Notes under the pieces: model-generated | What the model saw: the letters and a program-made list of their open reading frames with translations, nothing else | The model's database searches: none | What the model was told of the DNA's origin: nothing | From: Micromonospora avicenniae | GTDB lineage: Bacteria; Actinomycetota; Actinomycetes; Mycobacteriales; Micromonosporaceae | DNA: 64,000 nt | NCBI RefSeq assembly: GCF_900156065.1 | Contig: NZ_FTNF01000002.1 | Span: 186,001-250,000 of the forward strand | Direction: 5' to 3' | Position numbers and translations under genes: made by a program | Part shown: positions 17,516-27,031 of the stretch, in pieces | How positions within the stretch are numbered: the stretch's first letter is position 1 | How the letters are laid out: the number at the start of each line of letters is the position of its first letter

Positions 17516-18319
17516 ATGGACGACGACAGCCGGGTGACCCGGCGCCGGGTCGGCGACGCCGAGGCCCGGGTGGCGAGCCGCCGCTGGTGGGACGAGGACG
17601 CCGACGACTACCAGGCCGAGCACGGGGCGTTCCTCGGGGACGTGGACTTCGTCTGGTGCCCCGAGGGAGTGCGCGAGGCGGACGTACACCTTCTCGGCGA
17701 CCTCGCCGGGCGCCGGATCCTGGAGGTCGGTTGCGGCGCGGCGGCGGCCTCCCGGTGGCTGGCCACCCAGGGCGCCCGCCCGGTCGCCATGGACCTCTCC
17801 GCGGGCATGCTGCGCCACGCCGCGCAGGCCGCCGACCGCACCGGCGTACGCGTGCCGCTGGTGCAGGCCGACGCGCTCGCCCTGCCCTTCGCCGACGCGA
17901 CGTTCGACACCGCGTGCACGGCGTTCGGGGCGGTCCCGTTCGTGGCCGACTCGGCGGCCCTGATGCGGGAGGTGTACCGGGTGCTGCGCCCCGGCGCCCG
18001 CTGGGTCTTCTCGGTCACCCACCCGATGCGGTGGATCTTCCTCGACGACCCGGGCGAGGGCGGCCTGCGGGCCGTGCACTCCTACTTCGACCGCCGCCCG
18101 TACGTGGAGCAGGACGACTCGGGCACGGCCACCTACGTCGAGCAGCACCGCACCCTCGGCGACCGGATCCGGGAACTGGTCGGTGCGGGATTCCGCCTGG
18201 TCGACCTCGTGGAGCCGGAGTGGCCCGAGGGGCACGAGGGGATCTGGGGGCAGTGGAGCCCACTGCGTGGCCGACTCTTCCCCGGCACCGCGATCTTCGT
18301 GACCGAGAAACCCGCGTGA
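17516..18319 (+). CDS. Class I SAM-dependent methyltransferase
   Basis: 267 residues. Motif I is ILEVGCGAAAASRWL (about 72-86), motif II follows at PVAMDLSAGML, and the post-I acidic and LPFADATFD motifs are typical of the UbiE/Methyltransf_11 group. The substrate is unknown. The N-terminal segment RRWWDEDADDYQAEHGAFLG is common to a conserved actinobacterial subgroup. The TAGCGT box 6 nt before ATG 17516 suggests a leaderless message. Confidence 0.9.
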   Translation: MDDDSRVTRRRVGDAEARVASRRWWDEDADDYQAEHGAFLGDVDFVWCPEGVREADVHLLGDLAGRRILEVGCGAAAASRWLATQGARPVAMDLSAGMLRHAAQAADRTGVRVPLVQADALALPFADATFDTACTAFGAVPFVADSAALMREVYRVLRPGARWVFSVTHPMRWIFLDDPGEGGLRAVHSYFDRRPYVEQDDSGTATYVEQHRTLGDRIRELVGAGFRLVDLVEPEWPEGHEGIWGQWSPLRGRLFPGTAIFVTEKPA

Positions 18320-18377
18320 CCAGGTCGTCGCACCCGGAGTCCGGCGCTCGGAACATCGACGGGGTTACGCTGTGTCG

Positions 18378-18980
18378 GTGAGCGCCGAGCCGATCGCGAC
18401 ACCACCTGGCCCCTGGTGTCCGGACCCGATCCGGCAGCAGCGTGCCGACTACACGCTGGAGGACCTGCTCCACCTGCCGGACGACGCCCCCCGCGTCGAA
18501 CTCGTCGACGGAGTGATCCAGGTGGCGCCCTCCCCCACCCTCGGCCATCAGGACATCTCCAGTCTGCTCTGGCTCTGGCTTCGATCCCACGCACCGGCGC
18601 GCCTACACGCCGCACAGGCCGTCGGCGTCGCTCTCAATGCGAACACCAGCCGACAGCCGGATGTACTACTCTGCCGCGCTCAGGTGAGTCCTGACCGTTC
18701 CCTCCTCACTCCCGCCGACGTGGTGCTGGCCGTCGAGGTGGTCTCCCCCGGTACCCGGCGGATCGACCGGTTCGCCAAACCCGGCGAGTACGCCGCCGCC
18801 GGCATCCCCTTCTACTGGCGCATCGAACAGGATCCGGTACACCTGTACGCATACCGCCGAGGTGACCGGATCGGCCCGGGCGGAGAACGGCAGTACGAGC
18901 TGATCGCCGAGAGCGCCGAGCTGATCGAGCTTTCCGAGCCCTTCGAGATCAAGCTGTCGATCGGCGAGATCACCCCCTGA
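18378..18980 (+). CDS. Uma2 family (DUF820) restriction-endonuclease-fold protein
   Basis: 200 residues. The PD-(D/E)XK core is visible: RVELVDGVIQVAPSP, the acidic site in SRQPDVLLCR, and AVEVVSPGTRRIDRFAKPGEYAAAGIPFYWRIE with the E-x-V/K-type catalytic strand. Uma2 proteins are abundant in actinobacteria and cyanobacteria; their function is not settled. I start at GTG 18378 because TACGCT (18366-18371) lies 6 nt upstream; GTG 18372 is also in frame and would overlap that spacing. Confidence 0.88.
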   Translation: MSAEPIATPPGPWCPDPIRQQRADYTLEDLLHLPDDAPRVELVDGVIQVAPSPTLGHQDISSLLWLWLRSHAPARLHAAQAVGVALNANTSRQPDVLLCRAQVSPDRSLLTPADVVLAVEVVSPGTRRIDRFAKPGEYAAAGIPFYWRIEQDPVHLYAYRRGDRIGPGGERQYELIAESAELIELSEPFEIKLSIGEITP

Positions 18981-19022
18981 CCGGCGTCGTTTCCGCCGGC
19001 CGGCCCCGGGTAACCGGACGGC

Positions 19023-19244
19023 ATGGCCGAGAAGAGGGATTTCCGCGAGGGCGACCACGTCTCCTGGGCCAGTCACAGCGGCCGGGCGTACGGCGTGGTC
19101 AAGGAGAAGCTGGTCGACCGGACACACGTACGCGGGCACACCGTGAACGCCTCCGAGGAGGAGCCGCAGTACCGGATCCGCAACGACGACTCGGGCCGGG
19201 ACGTCGCCCACCGTCCGGAGGTGCTGCGCCATGAGCCGCGCTGA
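19023..19244 (+). CDS. DUF2945 small protein (TUDOR-like)
   Basis: 73 residues: FREGDHVSWASHSGRAYGVV and YRIRNDDSGRDVAHRPEVL match the DUF2945 'hypervirulence associated' beta-barrel. Its function is unknown. It overlaps the next gene by 14 bp, indicating translational coupling. Confidence 0.85.
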   Translation: MAEKRDFREGDHVSWASHSGRAYGVVKEKLVDRTHVRGHTVNASEEEPQYRIRNDDSGRDVAHRPEVLRHEPR

Positions 19245-19698
19245 CGAGGGCCGCGACACCTACCGGGAGTTCACCGAAGCGGTGAACATGAAGCCCGGCG
19301 AGCTGTCGAAGTGGCTGGAGACCGACGAGTCCAAGCATGTCGGCTGGCGGAAGAAGGGCCCGAAGGCCGGCGAGTCGGTGGGGCACGAGTCCGGCCGCCG
19401 GATCCTCGACCTGCTGCGTCGCAAGCGCGCCGAGCTCTCCGAGGCCGACTTCCGGCACATGCGCAAGGTCGTCGGCTACGTGCGCCGGCACATGGCCCAA
19501 CGCCCATCTGGCGACGTCCGCAACACCAAGTGGCGCTTCTCCCTCATGAACTGGGGACACGACCCGCTGAAGGGGCCGCTGCCGCCGCCCGGCGGGCCGT
19601 CCCGCCGCGCGCTCGAACGCCGTGGCGCCCCACCGAAGAACCGGCGGGGTGCGGGACGGCAACCCGCGGAGCGCCGGCCGACCCGCCGGACGAGCTGA
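19231..19698 (+). CDS. DUF3140 family protein
   Basis: 155 residues. The conserved core (YREFTEAVNMKPGELSKWLE, then the HESGRRILDLLRRKRAELSEADF and HMRKVVGYVRRH segments and NTKWRFSLMNWGHDPLK) is the DUF3140 family, all helical and rich in Lys/Arg; the C-terminal ~40 residues are Arg/Pro-rich and may be disordered. The overlap with the DUF2945 gene suggests the two act together, and their basic character would suit nucleic acid binding. That role is my inference. Confidence 0.85.
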   Translation: MSRADEGRDTYREFTEAVNMKPGELSKWLETDESKHVGWRKKGPKAGESVGHESGRRILDLLRRKRAELSEADFRHMRKVVGYVRRHMAQRPSGDVRNTKWRFSLMNWGHDPLKGPLPPPGGPSRRALERRGAPPKNRRGAGRQPAERRPTRRTS

Positions 19699-19953
19699 CC
19701 GGCGGTCCCACCGCCTCGGCCTCGGGTCGCGGGTGGGGCGGGAGCGGCCAGCCGCGCGGCACGGCTCTGCCGGCGCTGCGACACGGTCGAGGCACCCCCT
19801 TCACGGAGAGTGCTTTCGGCCACGGAGAGTGCGGAGACGCTGGGTAATCGGAGGCCTTCACCAGCGACGCCTGAACTGATGACGACGCTGCGTTTCGTGG
19901 TCGTTCATCGCGGTGGCGGGCACCCGCACGGGAGCCGCGACCAGCGCGAGCCC

Positions 19954-19971
19954 GCCCGCGCGAGCGCGGGC
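19954..19971 (-). terminator. Hairpin after polA
   Basis: GCCCGCG and CGCGGGC form a 7-bp G/C stem with a CGAG loop, 2 nt past the polA stop. Confidence 0.45.
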
Positions 19972-19973
19972 CG

Positions 19974-22673
19974 TCAGTGGTCGGCGCTGTTCCAGTCGCG
20001 GCCCTCGCCGACGGAGACCTCCAGCGGCACCGCCAGCGGGTACGCCGCACCCATCTCGCGGCGGACCAGTTCCTCCAGCGCCGGCCGCTCGCCCGGGGCC
20101 ACCTCGAAGACCAGTTCGTCGTGCACCTGGAGCAGCATCCGGGAGCCCAGCCCGGCCTCGCGCAACGCGGTGTCGACGCGCAGCATCGCGACCTTGATGA
20201 TGTCGGCCGCGGAGCCCTGGATCGGGGCGTTGAGCGCCATCCGCTCGGCGATCTCCCGGCGCTGCCGGTTGTCGCTGACCAGGTCGGGCAGGTAGCGGCG
20301 GCGGCCGAGGATCGTCGAGGTGTAGCCGTCGTGGCGGGCGCGGGCGACCACCTCCTGGAGGTAGTCGCGGACCCCGCCGAAGCCGGCGAAGTAGTCCTCC
20401 ATGAGGCCGCGCGCCTCCTCGGTGCTGATCCCGAGTTGCTGGGAGAGGCCGAAGGCGCTCAGCCCGTACGCCAGGCCGTAGTTCATCGCCTTGATCTTGC
20501 GGCGTTGGTCGGGCGTGACCTCGGCGAGCGGCACCTCGAAGACCGACGACGCCGTCGCCGCGTGGAAGTCGGCGCCGGAGTTGAACGCGTCGATCAACGC
20601 GTCGTCCGAGGACAGGTGCGCCATGATCCGCATCTCGATCTGGCTGTAGTCGGCGGTGAGGAGGCACTCGTAGCCCTCCCCGACCACGAACGCGCGGCGG
20701 ATCCGCCGACCTTCCTCGGTACGGATCGGGATGTTCTGCAGGTTCGGCTCGGTCGACGAGAGCCGGCCGGTGGCCGCCACCGTCTGGTTGAAGGTCGTGT
20801 GGATCCGGCCGTCGTCGGAGACCGACTTGAGCAGGCCGTCCACTGTCGACTTCAGCTTGGCCACGTCCCGGTGGCGCAGCAGGTGCGCCAGCACCGGGTG
20901 CGGGTTCTGCGCGTAGAGCCACTGCAACGCGTCGGCGTCGGTCGTGTAACCGGTCTTGATCTTCTTGGTCTTCGGCAGGCCCAGCTCGCCGAAGAGGATC
21001 TCCTGCAGCTGCTTGGGCGAGCCGAGGTTGAACTCCCGCCCGACCGCCTCGTACGCGCCCTGGGCGGCGGCCTTCACCTCGGCGGCGAAGTGCGCCTCCA
21101 GCTCGGAGAGGTAGTCCGTGTCGGCGGCGATGCCGGTGCGTTCCATGGTGGCGAGCACCCGCATGAGCGGCAGCTCCACCCCGGCCATCAGCCGGGCGGA
21201 CTGCTCGCCGTCGCGGGACAGCTCCGCGTCGATCGCGTCGGCCAGGTCAAGGGTGGCCCGCGCCTGGAGCATGAGGTTCTGCTCGGCCTCGCCGTCGTTG
21301 CCCAGCCCCTCCAGGGTCAGCTGGCCGGTCTGCGGGGCGTCGACCCGCAGTTCCCGGTGCAGGTAGCGCAGCGCCAGGTCGGTCAGGTCGTACGAGCGCT
21401 GGTCGGGACGGGCCAGGTAGGCGGCGATCTGGGTGTCGCGGGCGATGCCCTCCAGCGGCCAGCCGTGCGCGGCGAGGGCGAGCACAACGGGCTTGCTGTC
21501 GTGCAGCACCTTCGGTCGTTGCGCATCGGCGAGCCAGCCGGCCAGCGCCGTCTCGTCCGTGGGGTCGAGGCGGGCCGGGTCGAACCAGACGCCCGCGCCG
21601 GCCGCGGTGGCCAGCGCCATGCCCAGCACGGACGCGGTGTGCCGGCGGTTCGGGCCGGTGTCGAGCTTCGCCGCCATGCCCACCGGGGTGCCCACCGAGG
21701 CGTGCGTGCCGAGCCACCCGCTGAGCGCGCCGGGCTCGGTGAGTACCTCGCCGGCCAACTCGAAGCCGGCCTCCGCCTCCGGCTCCACCGCCTCGAGGTA
21801 CTGGTAGAGCCGATCGCGCAGGATGCGGAACTCCAGGGTGTCGAAGACCTGGTGCACGGCCTCCCGGTCCCAGCCGGGCCAGCGGGCGTCCTCCGGACGC
21901 AGCGGCAGCGCCAGGTCGGAGACCAGGCAGTTGATCTCATAGTTGCGGATCACGTCGGCGAGCCGCTCACGCAGGCTCTCGCCGGCCTTGCCCTTGATCT
22001 CGTCGGCGCGGGCGACAACCCCCTCGACCCCGCCGTAGGCGGTGATCCACTTGGCGGCGGTCTTCGGGCCGACACCGGGCACGCCCGGCAGGTTGTCGCT
22101 GGTCTCGCCGACCAGGGCGGCCAGGTCGCGGTAGCGCTCCGGGGGCACGCCGTACTTCGCCTCGATCGCAGCCGGGTCCATCCGGGCCAGGTCGGAGACG
22201 CCCTTGCGGGGGTAGAGCACCGTGACGTTCTCGCCGACCAACTGGAAGGCGTCCCGGTCACCACTGGTGATCAACACGGACATGCCCTGGTCGCGGGCCT
22301 GGCAGGCGAGGGTGGCGATGACGTCGTCGGCCTCGTAGCCCTCCATCTCCACCACCGGGATGCGCAGCGCCGCGAGGACCTCCTTGACCAGGCTCACCTG
22401 ACCCTTGAAGTCGGTCGGGGTCTCGCTGCGGCCGGCCTTGTACTCCGCGTACTTCTCGGTGCGGAAGGAGCGGCGCGACACGTCGAAGGCCACGACGATG
22501 TGGGTCGGCTGCTCGTCGCGCAGCACGTTGATCAGCATGGAGGTGAAGCCGTAGACCGCGTTCGTCGGCTGCCCGGTCGTTGTGGAGAAGTTTTCCACCG
22601 GCAAGGCGAAGAAAGCCCGGTATGCCAGGGAGTGTCCGTCGACGAGGAGCAGGCGCGGCGCGGTAGCTGTCAC
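19974..22673 (-). CDS. polA: DNA polymerase I
   Basis: 899 residues, family A. The N-terminal 5' nuclease domain begins LLLVDGHSLAYRAFFALP and includes GYEADDVIATLA and the H3TH segment GVPGVGPKTAAKW. The middle 3'-5' exonuclease domain is present but lacks the DxE, D and D residues (for example VGMAAKLDTG and LHDSKPVVLAL), so it is not expected to proofread, as in mycobacteria. The polymerase motifs are intact: A DYSQIEMRI, B RRKIKAMNYGLAYGLS, C QVHDELVFEV. It fills gaps in repair and processes Okazaki fragments. The start is GTG 22673, with a TAGAGT box (22686-22681) 7 nt upstream. Confidence 0.98.
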   Translation of the reverse strand: MTATAPRLLLVDGHSLAYRAFFALPVENFSTTTGQPTNAVYGFTSMLINVLRDEQPTHIVVAFDVSRRSFRTEKYAEYKAGRSETPTDFKGQVSLVKEVLAALRIPVVEMEGYEADDVIATLACQARDQGMSVLITSGDRDAFQLVGENVTVLYPRKGVSDLARMDPAAIEAKYGVPPERYRDLAALVGETSDNLPGVPGVGPKTAAKWITAYGGVEGVVARADEIKGKAGESLRERLADVIRNYEINCLVSDLALPLRPEDARWPGWDREAVHQVFDTLEFRILRDRLYQYLEAVEPEAEAGFELAGEVLTEPGALSGWLGTHASVGTPVGMAAKLDTGPNRRHTASVLGMALATAAGAGVWFDPARLDPTDETALAGWLADAQRPKVLHDSKPVVLALAAHGWPLEGIARDTQIAAYLARPDQRSYDLTDLALRYLHRELRVDAPQTGQLTLEGLGNDGEAEQNLMLQARATLDLADAIDAELSRDGEQSARLMAGVELPLMRVLATMERTGIAADTDYLSELEAHFAAEVKAAAQGAYEAVGREFNLGSPKQLQEILFGELGLPKTKKIKTGYTTDADALQWLYAQNPHPVLAHLLRHRDVAKLKSTVDGLLKSVSDDGRIHTTFNQTVAATGRLSSTEPNLQNIPIRTEEGRRIRRAFVVGEGYECLLTADYSQIEMRIMAHLSSDDALIDAFNSGADFHAATASSVFEVPLAEVTPDQRRKIKAMNYGLAYGLSAFGLSQQLGISTEEARGLMEDYFAGFGGVRDYLQEVVARARHDGYTSTILGRRRYLPDLVSDNRQRREIAERMALNAPIQGSAADIIKVAMLRVDTALREAGLGSRMLLQVHDELVFEVAPGERPALEELVRREMGAAYPLAVPLEVSVGEGRDWNSADH

Positions 22674-22734
22674 GGCAGCGACTCTAGCCGGGACCTACGA
22701 CCAAACGGCAGCGACGTGGCGGGCGGCGGCGGGT

Positions 22735-22759
22735 GGGGACGCCCTCGGCGGGCGTCCCC
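22735..22759 (-). terminator. Terminator of the amino acid transport operon
   Basis: GGGGACGCCC (22735-22744) and GGGCGTCCCC (22750-22759) form a perfect 10-bp stem with a 5-nt loop, 5 nt past the stop of the last transport gene. Confidence 0.75.
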
Positions 22760-22764
22760 AGCCG

Positions 22765-23574
22765 TCAGAGCACCTTGGCCAGGAACGCCTTCGTGCGGTC
22801 GTGCTGCGGGTTCGCGATGACCTCGCGCGGGTTGCCCTGCTCGACCACGACACCGCCGTCCATGAAGACGAGCGAGTCGCCGACCTCGCGGGCGAAACCG
22901 ATCTCGTGGGTGACCACGATCATCGTCATGCCGTCGCGGGCCAGGTCCTTCATGACGTCCAGCACCTCACCGACCAGCTCCGGGTCGAGCGCGCTGGTCG
23001 GCTCGTCGAAGAGCATCAGCTTCGGCTGCATCGCCAGGGCCCGGGCGATCGCCACCCGCTGCTGCTGGCCGCCGGAGAGCTGCCCCGGGTAGTTGCCCAT
23101 CTTGTCGCCGAGGCCGACCCGGGCCAGCAGCGCCTCGGCCCGCTCCCGGGCCGCGGCCTTGGGCTCCCGCTTGACCCGCACCGGCGCCTCGATCACATTC
23201 TCCAGGGCCGTCATGTGCGGGAAGAGGTTGAACCGCTGGAACACCATGCCGATCGAGCGGCGCTGCGCGGCGACCTCCTTCTGGCGCAGCTCGTGCAGCT
23301 TGCCACCGTGCTCCCGGTAACCGATCAACTCGCCGTCAACCCGGATCCGGCCGGCGTTGATCTTCTCCAGGTGGTTGATGCAGCGCAGGAAGGTCGACTT
23401 GCCGGAGCCGGAAGGCCCGAGCAGGCAGCAGACCTCACCGCTGCGCACCTCGAGGTCGATGCCCTTGAGCACCTCGAGGTGGCCGAACGACTTGTGCACC
23501 TGCTCGGCCTGGACCATCAGGCCCGACTCGGCGGCCGGCGCGGTCGCCTGGCTGGGTACGGTCAACTCGCTCAT
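22765..23574 (-). CDS. Polar amino acid ABC transporter, ATP-binding protein
   Basis: 269 residues with Walker [10 protein letters not shown], signature LSGGQQQR, Walker B LMLFDEP and H-loop VVTHEIGFA. Sequence class is the GlnQ/HisP family of polar amino acid importers (PAAT). It overlaps the permease gene by 4 bp and is the last gene of the cluster. With the permease and the binding protein it forms a complete importer; a single permease gene means a homodimeric channel. The exact amino acid cannot be read from the sequence. Confidence 0.95.
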   Translation of the reverse strand: MSELTVPSQATAPAAESGLMVQAEQVHKSFGHLEVLKGIDLEVRSGEVCCLLGPSGSGKSTFLRCINHLEKINAGRIRVDGELIGYREHGGKLHELRQKEVAAQRRSIGMVFQRFNLFPHMTALENVIEAPVRVKREPKAAARERAEALLARVGLGDKMGNYPGQLSGGQQQRVAIARALAMQPKLMLFDEPTSALDPELVGEVLDVMKDLARDGMTMIVVTHEIGFAREVGDSLVFMDGGVVVEQGNPREVIANPQHDRTKAFLAKVL

Positions 23575-24554
23575 CCCGCCGCTCCCTGACCGCCGCCGCC
23601 GCCCTGCTCGGCCGTGATGGTGCGCAGCCGGTCACGCGCCCGCTGGGTCTGGTCGTAACCCTTGCCGAAGTGCCGCTCCAGGAAGTACTGCCCGGCCAGC
23701 AGGATGCTGGTCAGGAACAGGTACCAGAGGCAGGCGGCCACGTACATCGGGAAGATCTGGAAGGTCCGCTTGCCGACCGCGTCCAGCTGGAAGAACAGCT
23801 CGACGCTGACCGGCACGTACAGCAGCAACGACGTGTCCTTGAGCATGGCGATGGTCTCGTTGCCGGTCGGCGGGATGATCACCCGCATCGCCTGCGGCAG
23901 CACCACCCGGCGCAGCAACTGCCCGCGGCTCATGCCCAGCGCCTGGGCGGCCTCCGTCTGCCCGCCGTCCACCGACTGGATGCCCGCCCGGACGATCTCC
24001 GCCATGTACGCGGCCTCGGAGAGCGCGAGCCCCAGCAGGCCGGCCATGAAGCCGGTGAGGATGTCGCGCGAGGAGAACCCGAACAGCCGCAGCTGCAGGT
24101 TGTCGATGCCGAACAACTGCCCCAGCTGGGTGTCGAAGGGAACCCCGAACTCGATCCGGCTCCACAGGATGCCGATGTTGCCGAACACCGCAAGCAGGAC
24201 GAGCCGGGGCACCGCCCGGAAGAACCAGGTGTAGAGCCAGCCCACCCCGCGCAGGATCGGGTTGTCGGAGAGCCGCATGATCGCGATCAGCACACCCAGC
24301 GTGACGCCGATCAGCATGGCCAGCACCGTCATCAGCACGGTGCCGCGCAGCAGGCCCTCGATGATCGGCGGCCGGAACATCTTGTCGACCATGAACGACC
24401 AGTTGAAGGCCTTGTTCGTGACCAGCACATGGACGAACATCGCGGCCAGCACGGCCAGCACGGCCACCGTGATCCAGCGGCCAGGGTGCCGCACGGGCAC
24501 GGCCTTGATCGGTTCCGGCCGCGCCCGTACGGTTGTCGCTTCCTCGGATTTCAT
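23571..24554 (-). CDS. Polar amino acid ABC transporter, permease
   Basis: 327 residues, HisM/GlnP family. Five or six membrane segments follow a basic N-terminus; the EAA loop that contacts the ATPase reads [23 protein letters not shown] longer-than-usual N-terminal part and an extra loop ([20 protein letters not shown]) are typical of actinobacterial members. It lies 6 bp from the binding-protein gene and overlaps the ATPase gene by 4 bp. Confidence 0.94.
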   Translation of the reverse strand: MKSEEATTVRARPEPIKAVPVRHPGRWITVAVLAVLAAMFVHVLVTNKAFNWSFMVDKMFRPPIIEGLLRGTVLMTVLAMLIGVTLGVLIAIMRLSDNPILRGVGWLYTWFFRAVPRLVLLAVFGNIGILWSRIEFGVPFDTQLGQLFGIDNLQLRLFGFSSRDILTGFMAGLLGLALSEAAYMAEIVRAGIQSVDGGQTEAAQALGMSRGQLLRRVVLPQAMRVIIPPTGNETIAMLKDTSLLLYVPVSVELFFQLDAVGKRTFQIFPMYVAACLWYLFLTSILLAGQYFLERHFGKGYDQTQRARDRLRTITAEQGGGGGQGAAG

Positions 24555-24560
24555 GTCGCG

Positions 24561-25466
24561 TTACGGGTTGATCGCGGGATCCGTGATCGCGCCGTCGGCC
24601 ACCTTCCACTTGTCGAGCACCGTCTTGTACGACCCGTCGGTGATCAGTGCCTTGGTGGCTTCGCGGACCGCCTCGGCGAACTCCGCCTGGTCCTTGGCCA
24701 CGACGTAGCCGTACGGTGCCGCCTCGTACTGCTTGTCGAGCAGCTCGAGGGCCCCGTTGGACTGGGTCACCGCGAACACACCGACCGGGTAGTCGGCGAG
24801 CATCGCGTCGTCCTTGCCCGAGACCACGGCCGCCGTCGCGGCGTCCTGGCCCGGGAACTGCTCGACGGTGATGGCCGGCTTACCGGCATCGGTGCACGCC
24901 TTCGAGCGCTTCTGGATGTCCTCGACCTGGACGGTGTCCTTCTGCACGGCGATCTTCTTGCCGCAGGCGTTGTCCAGCGCGACGCCGGCCGGGTTCCCCG
25001 TCTTGGTCACCCACTGCGTGCCGACCTGGAAGTAGCTGACCATGTTGGCCTGCGTCTTCCGCTCGTCGTTGATCGTGAACGACGAGACGCCGACCTCGTA
25101 CTTGCCCGAGTTGACACCCGTGATGATGTCGCCGAAGGGCGCCGAGACGAACTCCGCCTCGAGGCCGAGCTTCTGGGCGACCGCGCGGAACAACTCCACG
25201 TCGAAGCCGATCACGGTCTTGCCGTCGTTGTCGAGGTACTCCGCCGGGGCGTACGTCGAGTCGGTACCCACGACGATCTTGCCGTCCGCCTTGATCGCGG
25301 CCGGCACCTTGTCCGCCAGGGAAGTGTCGGCCGAGGCGCTGACCGACGGGCCGGCGCCGGCCGAGTCGGAGGGCTCCTCCTCCCCACAGGCAGCGAGGGA
25401 GAGTAGCAGCGCGGCCGCCCCGGCGGCGCCGAGCACGGCCCGGCGTCCACCAGTGATGTTGAACAT
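24561..25466 (-). CDS. Polar amino acid ABC transporter, substrate-binding lipoprotein
   Basis: 301 residues. The N-terminus is a lipoprotein signal with lipobox LSLAAC; mature Cys would be lipidated by Lgt (gene also in this window). The rest is the SBP_bac_3 fold: KIVVGTDSTYAPAEYLD, IGFDVELFRAVAQKLGL, and VSSFTINDERKTQANM. ATG 25466 is chosen because AAGGAG lies 8 nt before it; the GTG at 25475 would overlap that SD. Only 34 bp separate it from the livF stop on the same strand. Confidence 0.94.
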   Translation of the reverse strand: MFNITGGRRAVLGAAGAAALLLSLAACGEEEPSDSAGAGPSVSASADTSLADKVPAAIKADGKIVVGTDSTYAPAEYLDNDGKTVIGFDVELFRAVAQKLGLEAEFVSAPFGDIITGVNSGKYEVGVSSFTINDERKTQANMVSYFQVGTQWVTKTGNPAGVALDNACGKKIAVQKDTVQVEDIQKRSKACTDAGKPAITVEQFPGQDAATAAVVSGKDDAMLADYPVGVFAVTQSNGALELLDKQYEAAPYGYVVAKDQAEFAEAVREATKALITDGSYKTVLDKWKVADGAITDPAINP

Positions 25467-25500
25467 GACGTGCACTCCTTGGATGAGGGGTGGCAGCCGA

Positions 25501-26211
25501 TCAGGCTACGCCGAGGTAGGCGTCCTTGACCGACGGGTCGTGCAGCAGTTCCTCGCCGGTGCCGCTCTTGACGATCCGGCCGGTCTCCAGCACATACGCC
25601 CGGTGGGCCCGGGCCAGCGCCTGCTGGGCGTTCTGCTCCACCAGCAGGACGGTGGTGCCCTGCTCGTTGATCTCGGTAATGATGGTGAAGATCTGCTGGA
25701 TGAGCATCGGAGCCAGCCCCATCGATGGCTCATCGAGCAGGAGCAGCTTCGGCCGGCTCATCAGCGCCCTCCCGACGGCCAACATCTGCTGCTCACCGCC
25801 GGAGAGCGTACCGCCCGGCTGCTTACGCCGTTCCGCCAGGCGTGGGAACAGGTTCAACACCCGGTCGAGGTCCTGGGCGATACCCGCCCGGTCCCGTCGG
25901 GTGTAGGCCCCCATGTCCAGGTTCTCCAGCACCGTCATGCCCGGGAAGATGCCCCGGCCCTCCGGGGCCTGGCACAACCCCCGGCGTACCCGCAGGTCCG
26001 CCCGGAGCTTGGTGATGTCCTCACCGTTGAACAGGATCCGGCCACCGGCGACCGGCCGGATCCCGGAGATCGCGCGCATGGTGGTCGACTTGCCGGCGCC
26101 GTTGGCGCCGATCAGGGCGACGATCTCGCCCTCGTCCACCTGCAGGCTGATGCCGTGCAGCGCCTGGATCCGCCCGTACAACAGGCTCACATCATCGATC
26201 TCAAGCAGCAT
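25501..26211 (-). CDS. livF: Branched-chain amino acid ABC transporter, ATP-binding protein LivF
   Basis: 236 residues: Walker A GANGAGKSTT, signature LSGGEQQM, Walker B LLLLDEPSMGL. The LivF subtype is shown by the short length and RRGLCQAPEGRGIFPGMTV. It pairs with LivG to power uptake of Leu/Ile/Val or related amino acids. It overlaps livG by 11 bp. Confidence 0.95.
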   Translation of the reverse strand: MLLEIDDVSLLYGRIQALHGISLQVDEGEIVALIGANGAGKSTTMRAISGIRPVAGGRILFNGEDITKLRADLRVRRGLCQAPEGRGIFPGMTVLENLDMGAYTRRDRAGIAQDLDRVLNLFPRLAERRKQPGGTLSGGEQQMLAVGRALMSRPKLLLLDEPSMGLAPMLIQQIFTIITEINEQGTTVLLVEQNAQQALARAHRAYVLETGRIVKSGTGEELLHDPSVKDAYLGVA

Positions 26212-27031
26212 CGTCCGGCACCCCCAGGTAGGCGGCGATCACCTTCGGGTTCTCCCGAATCTCCGCCGGCAGCCCTTCCGCGATCTTCTTTCCGAATTCC
26301 AGGACCGCGATCCGGTCGGTGACACCCATGACCAGCTTCATGTCGTGCTCGATCAGCAGCACGGTGGTGCCCCGGTCACGGATCCTCCGGATGAGCTGCA
26401 GCAGCTCCTCCTTCTCCGCCGGGTTGAAGCCGGCCGCCGGCTCGTCCAGGCACAGCAGCACCGGATCGGTGGCCAGCGCCCGGGCGATCTCCAGCCGGCG
26501 CTGCTCGCCGTACGAGAGATTGCGGGCCGTCTCGTGCATCCGCCCGGCGATCCCGACGAAGTCGAGCAGCTCGCGGGCCTTCTCCAGCCCGTCCCGCTCC
26601 TCCCGCCAGTGCCGGGGCAGCCGGAACAACGCGGAGATGACGCTCGTCTTGTGGTGCGCGTCCGCGCCCACCTGCACGTTCTCCAGCGCGCTCATCTCGG
26701 GGAACAGCCGGATGTTCTGGAAGGTGCGGGCCATGCCCATCCGGGTGATCTGGTGCCGCTTCTTGCCGTTGATCCGCTCACCGCGGAACCGGATCTCCCC
26801 CTCGCTCGGGCGGTAGATGCCGGTCATCGCGTTGAAGCAGGTCGTCTTGCCGGCACCGTTGGGCCCGATCAGCCCGAAGATCTCACCCTTGTAAAGGGTG
26901 AAGTCCACGTCGTTGAGCGCGACGACGCCACCGAAGCGGAGCGTGACGTGGTCGACCTCGAGCAGCGGCTCACGGTTCTCCTCGACCGGCGCGGTCCGCT
27001 GCGCGGGAACGCTCTGCACCGTCTCAGCCAC
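26201..27031 (-). CDS. livG: Branched-chain amino acid ABC transporter, ATP-binding protein LivG
   Basis: 276 residues: Walker A GPNGAGKTTCF, signature LSYGEQRR, Walker B LLCLDEPAAGF, and the LivG C-terminal extension (FGKKIAEGLPAEIRENPKVI). The LSYGEQ variant of the signature is normal for LivG. It overlaps livM by 8 bp and livF by 11 bp, so the four transport genes are translationally coupled. Confidence 0.95.
   Translation of the reverse strand: MAETVQSVPAQRTAPVEENREPLLEVDHVTLRFGGVVALNDVDFTLYKGEIFGLIGPNGAGKTTCFNAMTGIYRPSEGEIRFRGERINGKKRHQITRMGMARTFQNIRLFPEMSALENVQVGADAHHKTSVISALFRLPRHWREERDGLEKARELLDFVGIAGRMHETARNLSYGEQRRLEIARALATDPVLLCLDEPAAGFNPAEKEELLQLIRRIRDRGTTVLLIEHDMKLVMGVTDRIAVLEFGKKIAEGLPAEIRENPKVIAAYLGVPDDAA

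Noticed and set aside
19977..22820. A 947-codon open frame antisense to polA
   Set aside because: The product is Arg/Gly/Val/Leu-rich without any domain; the minus-strand polA motifs are definite.
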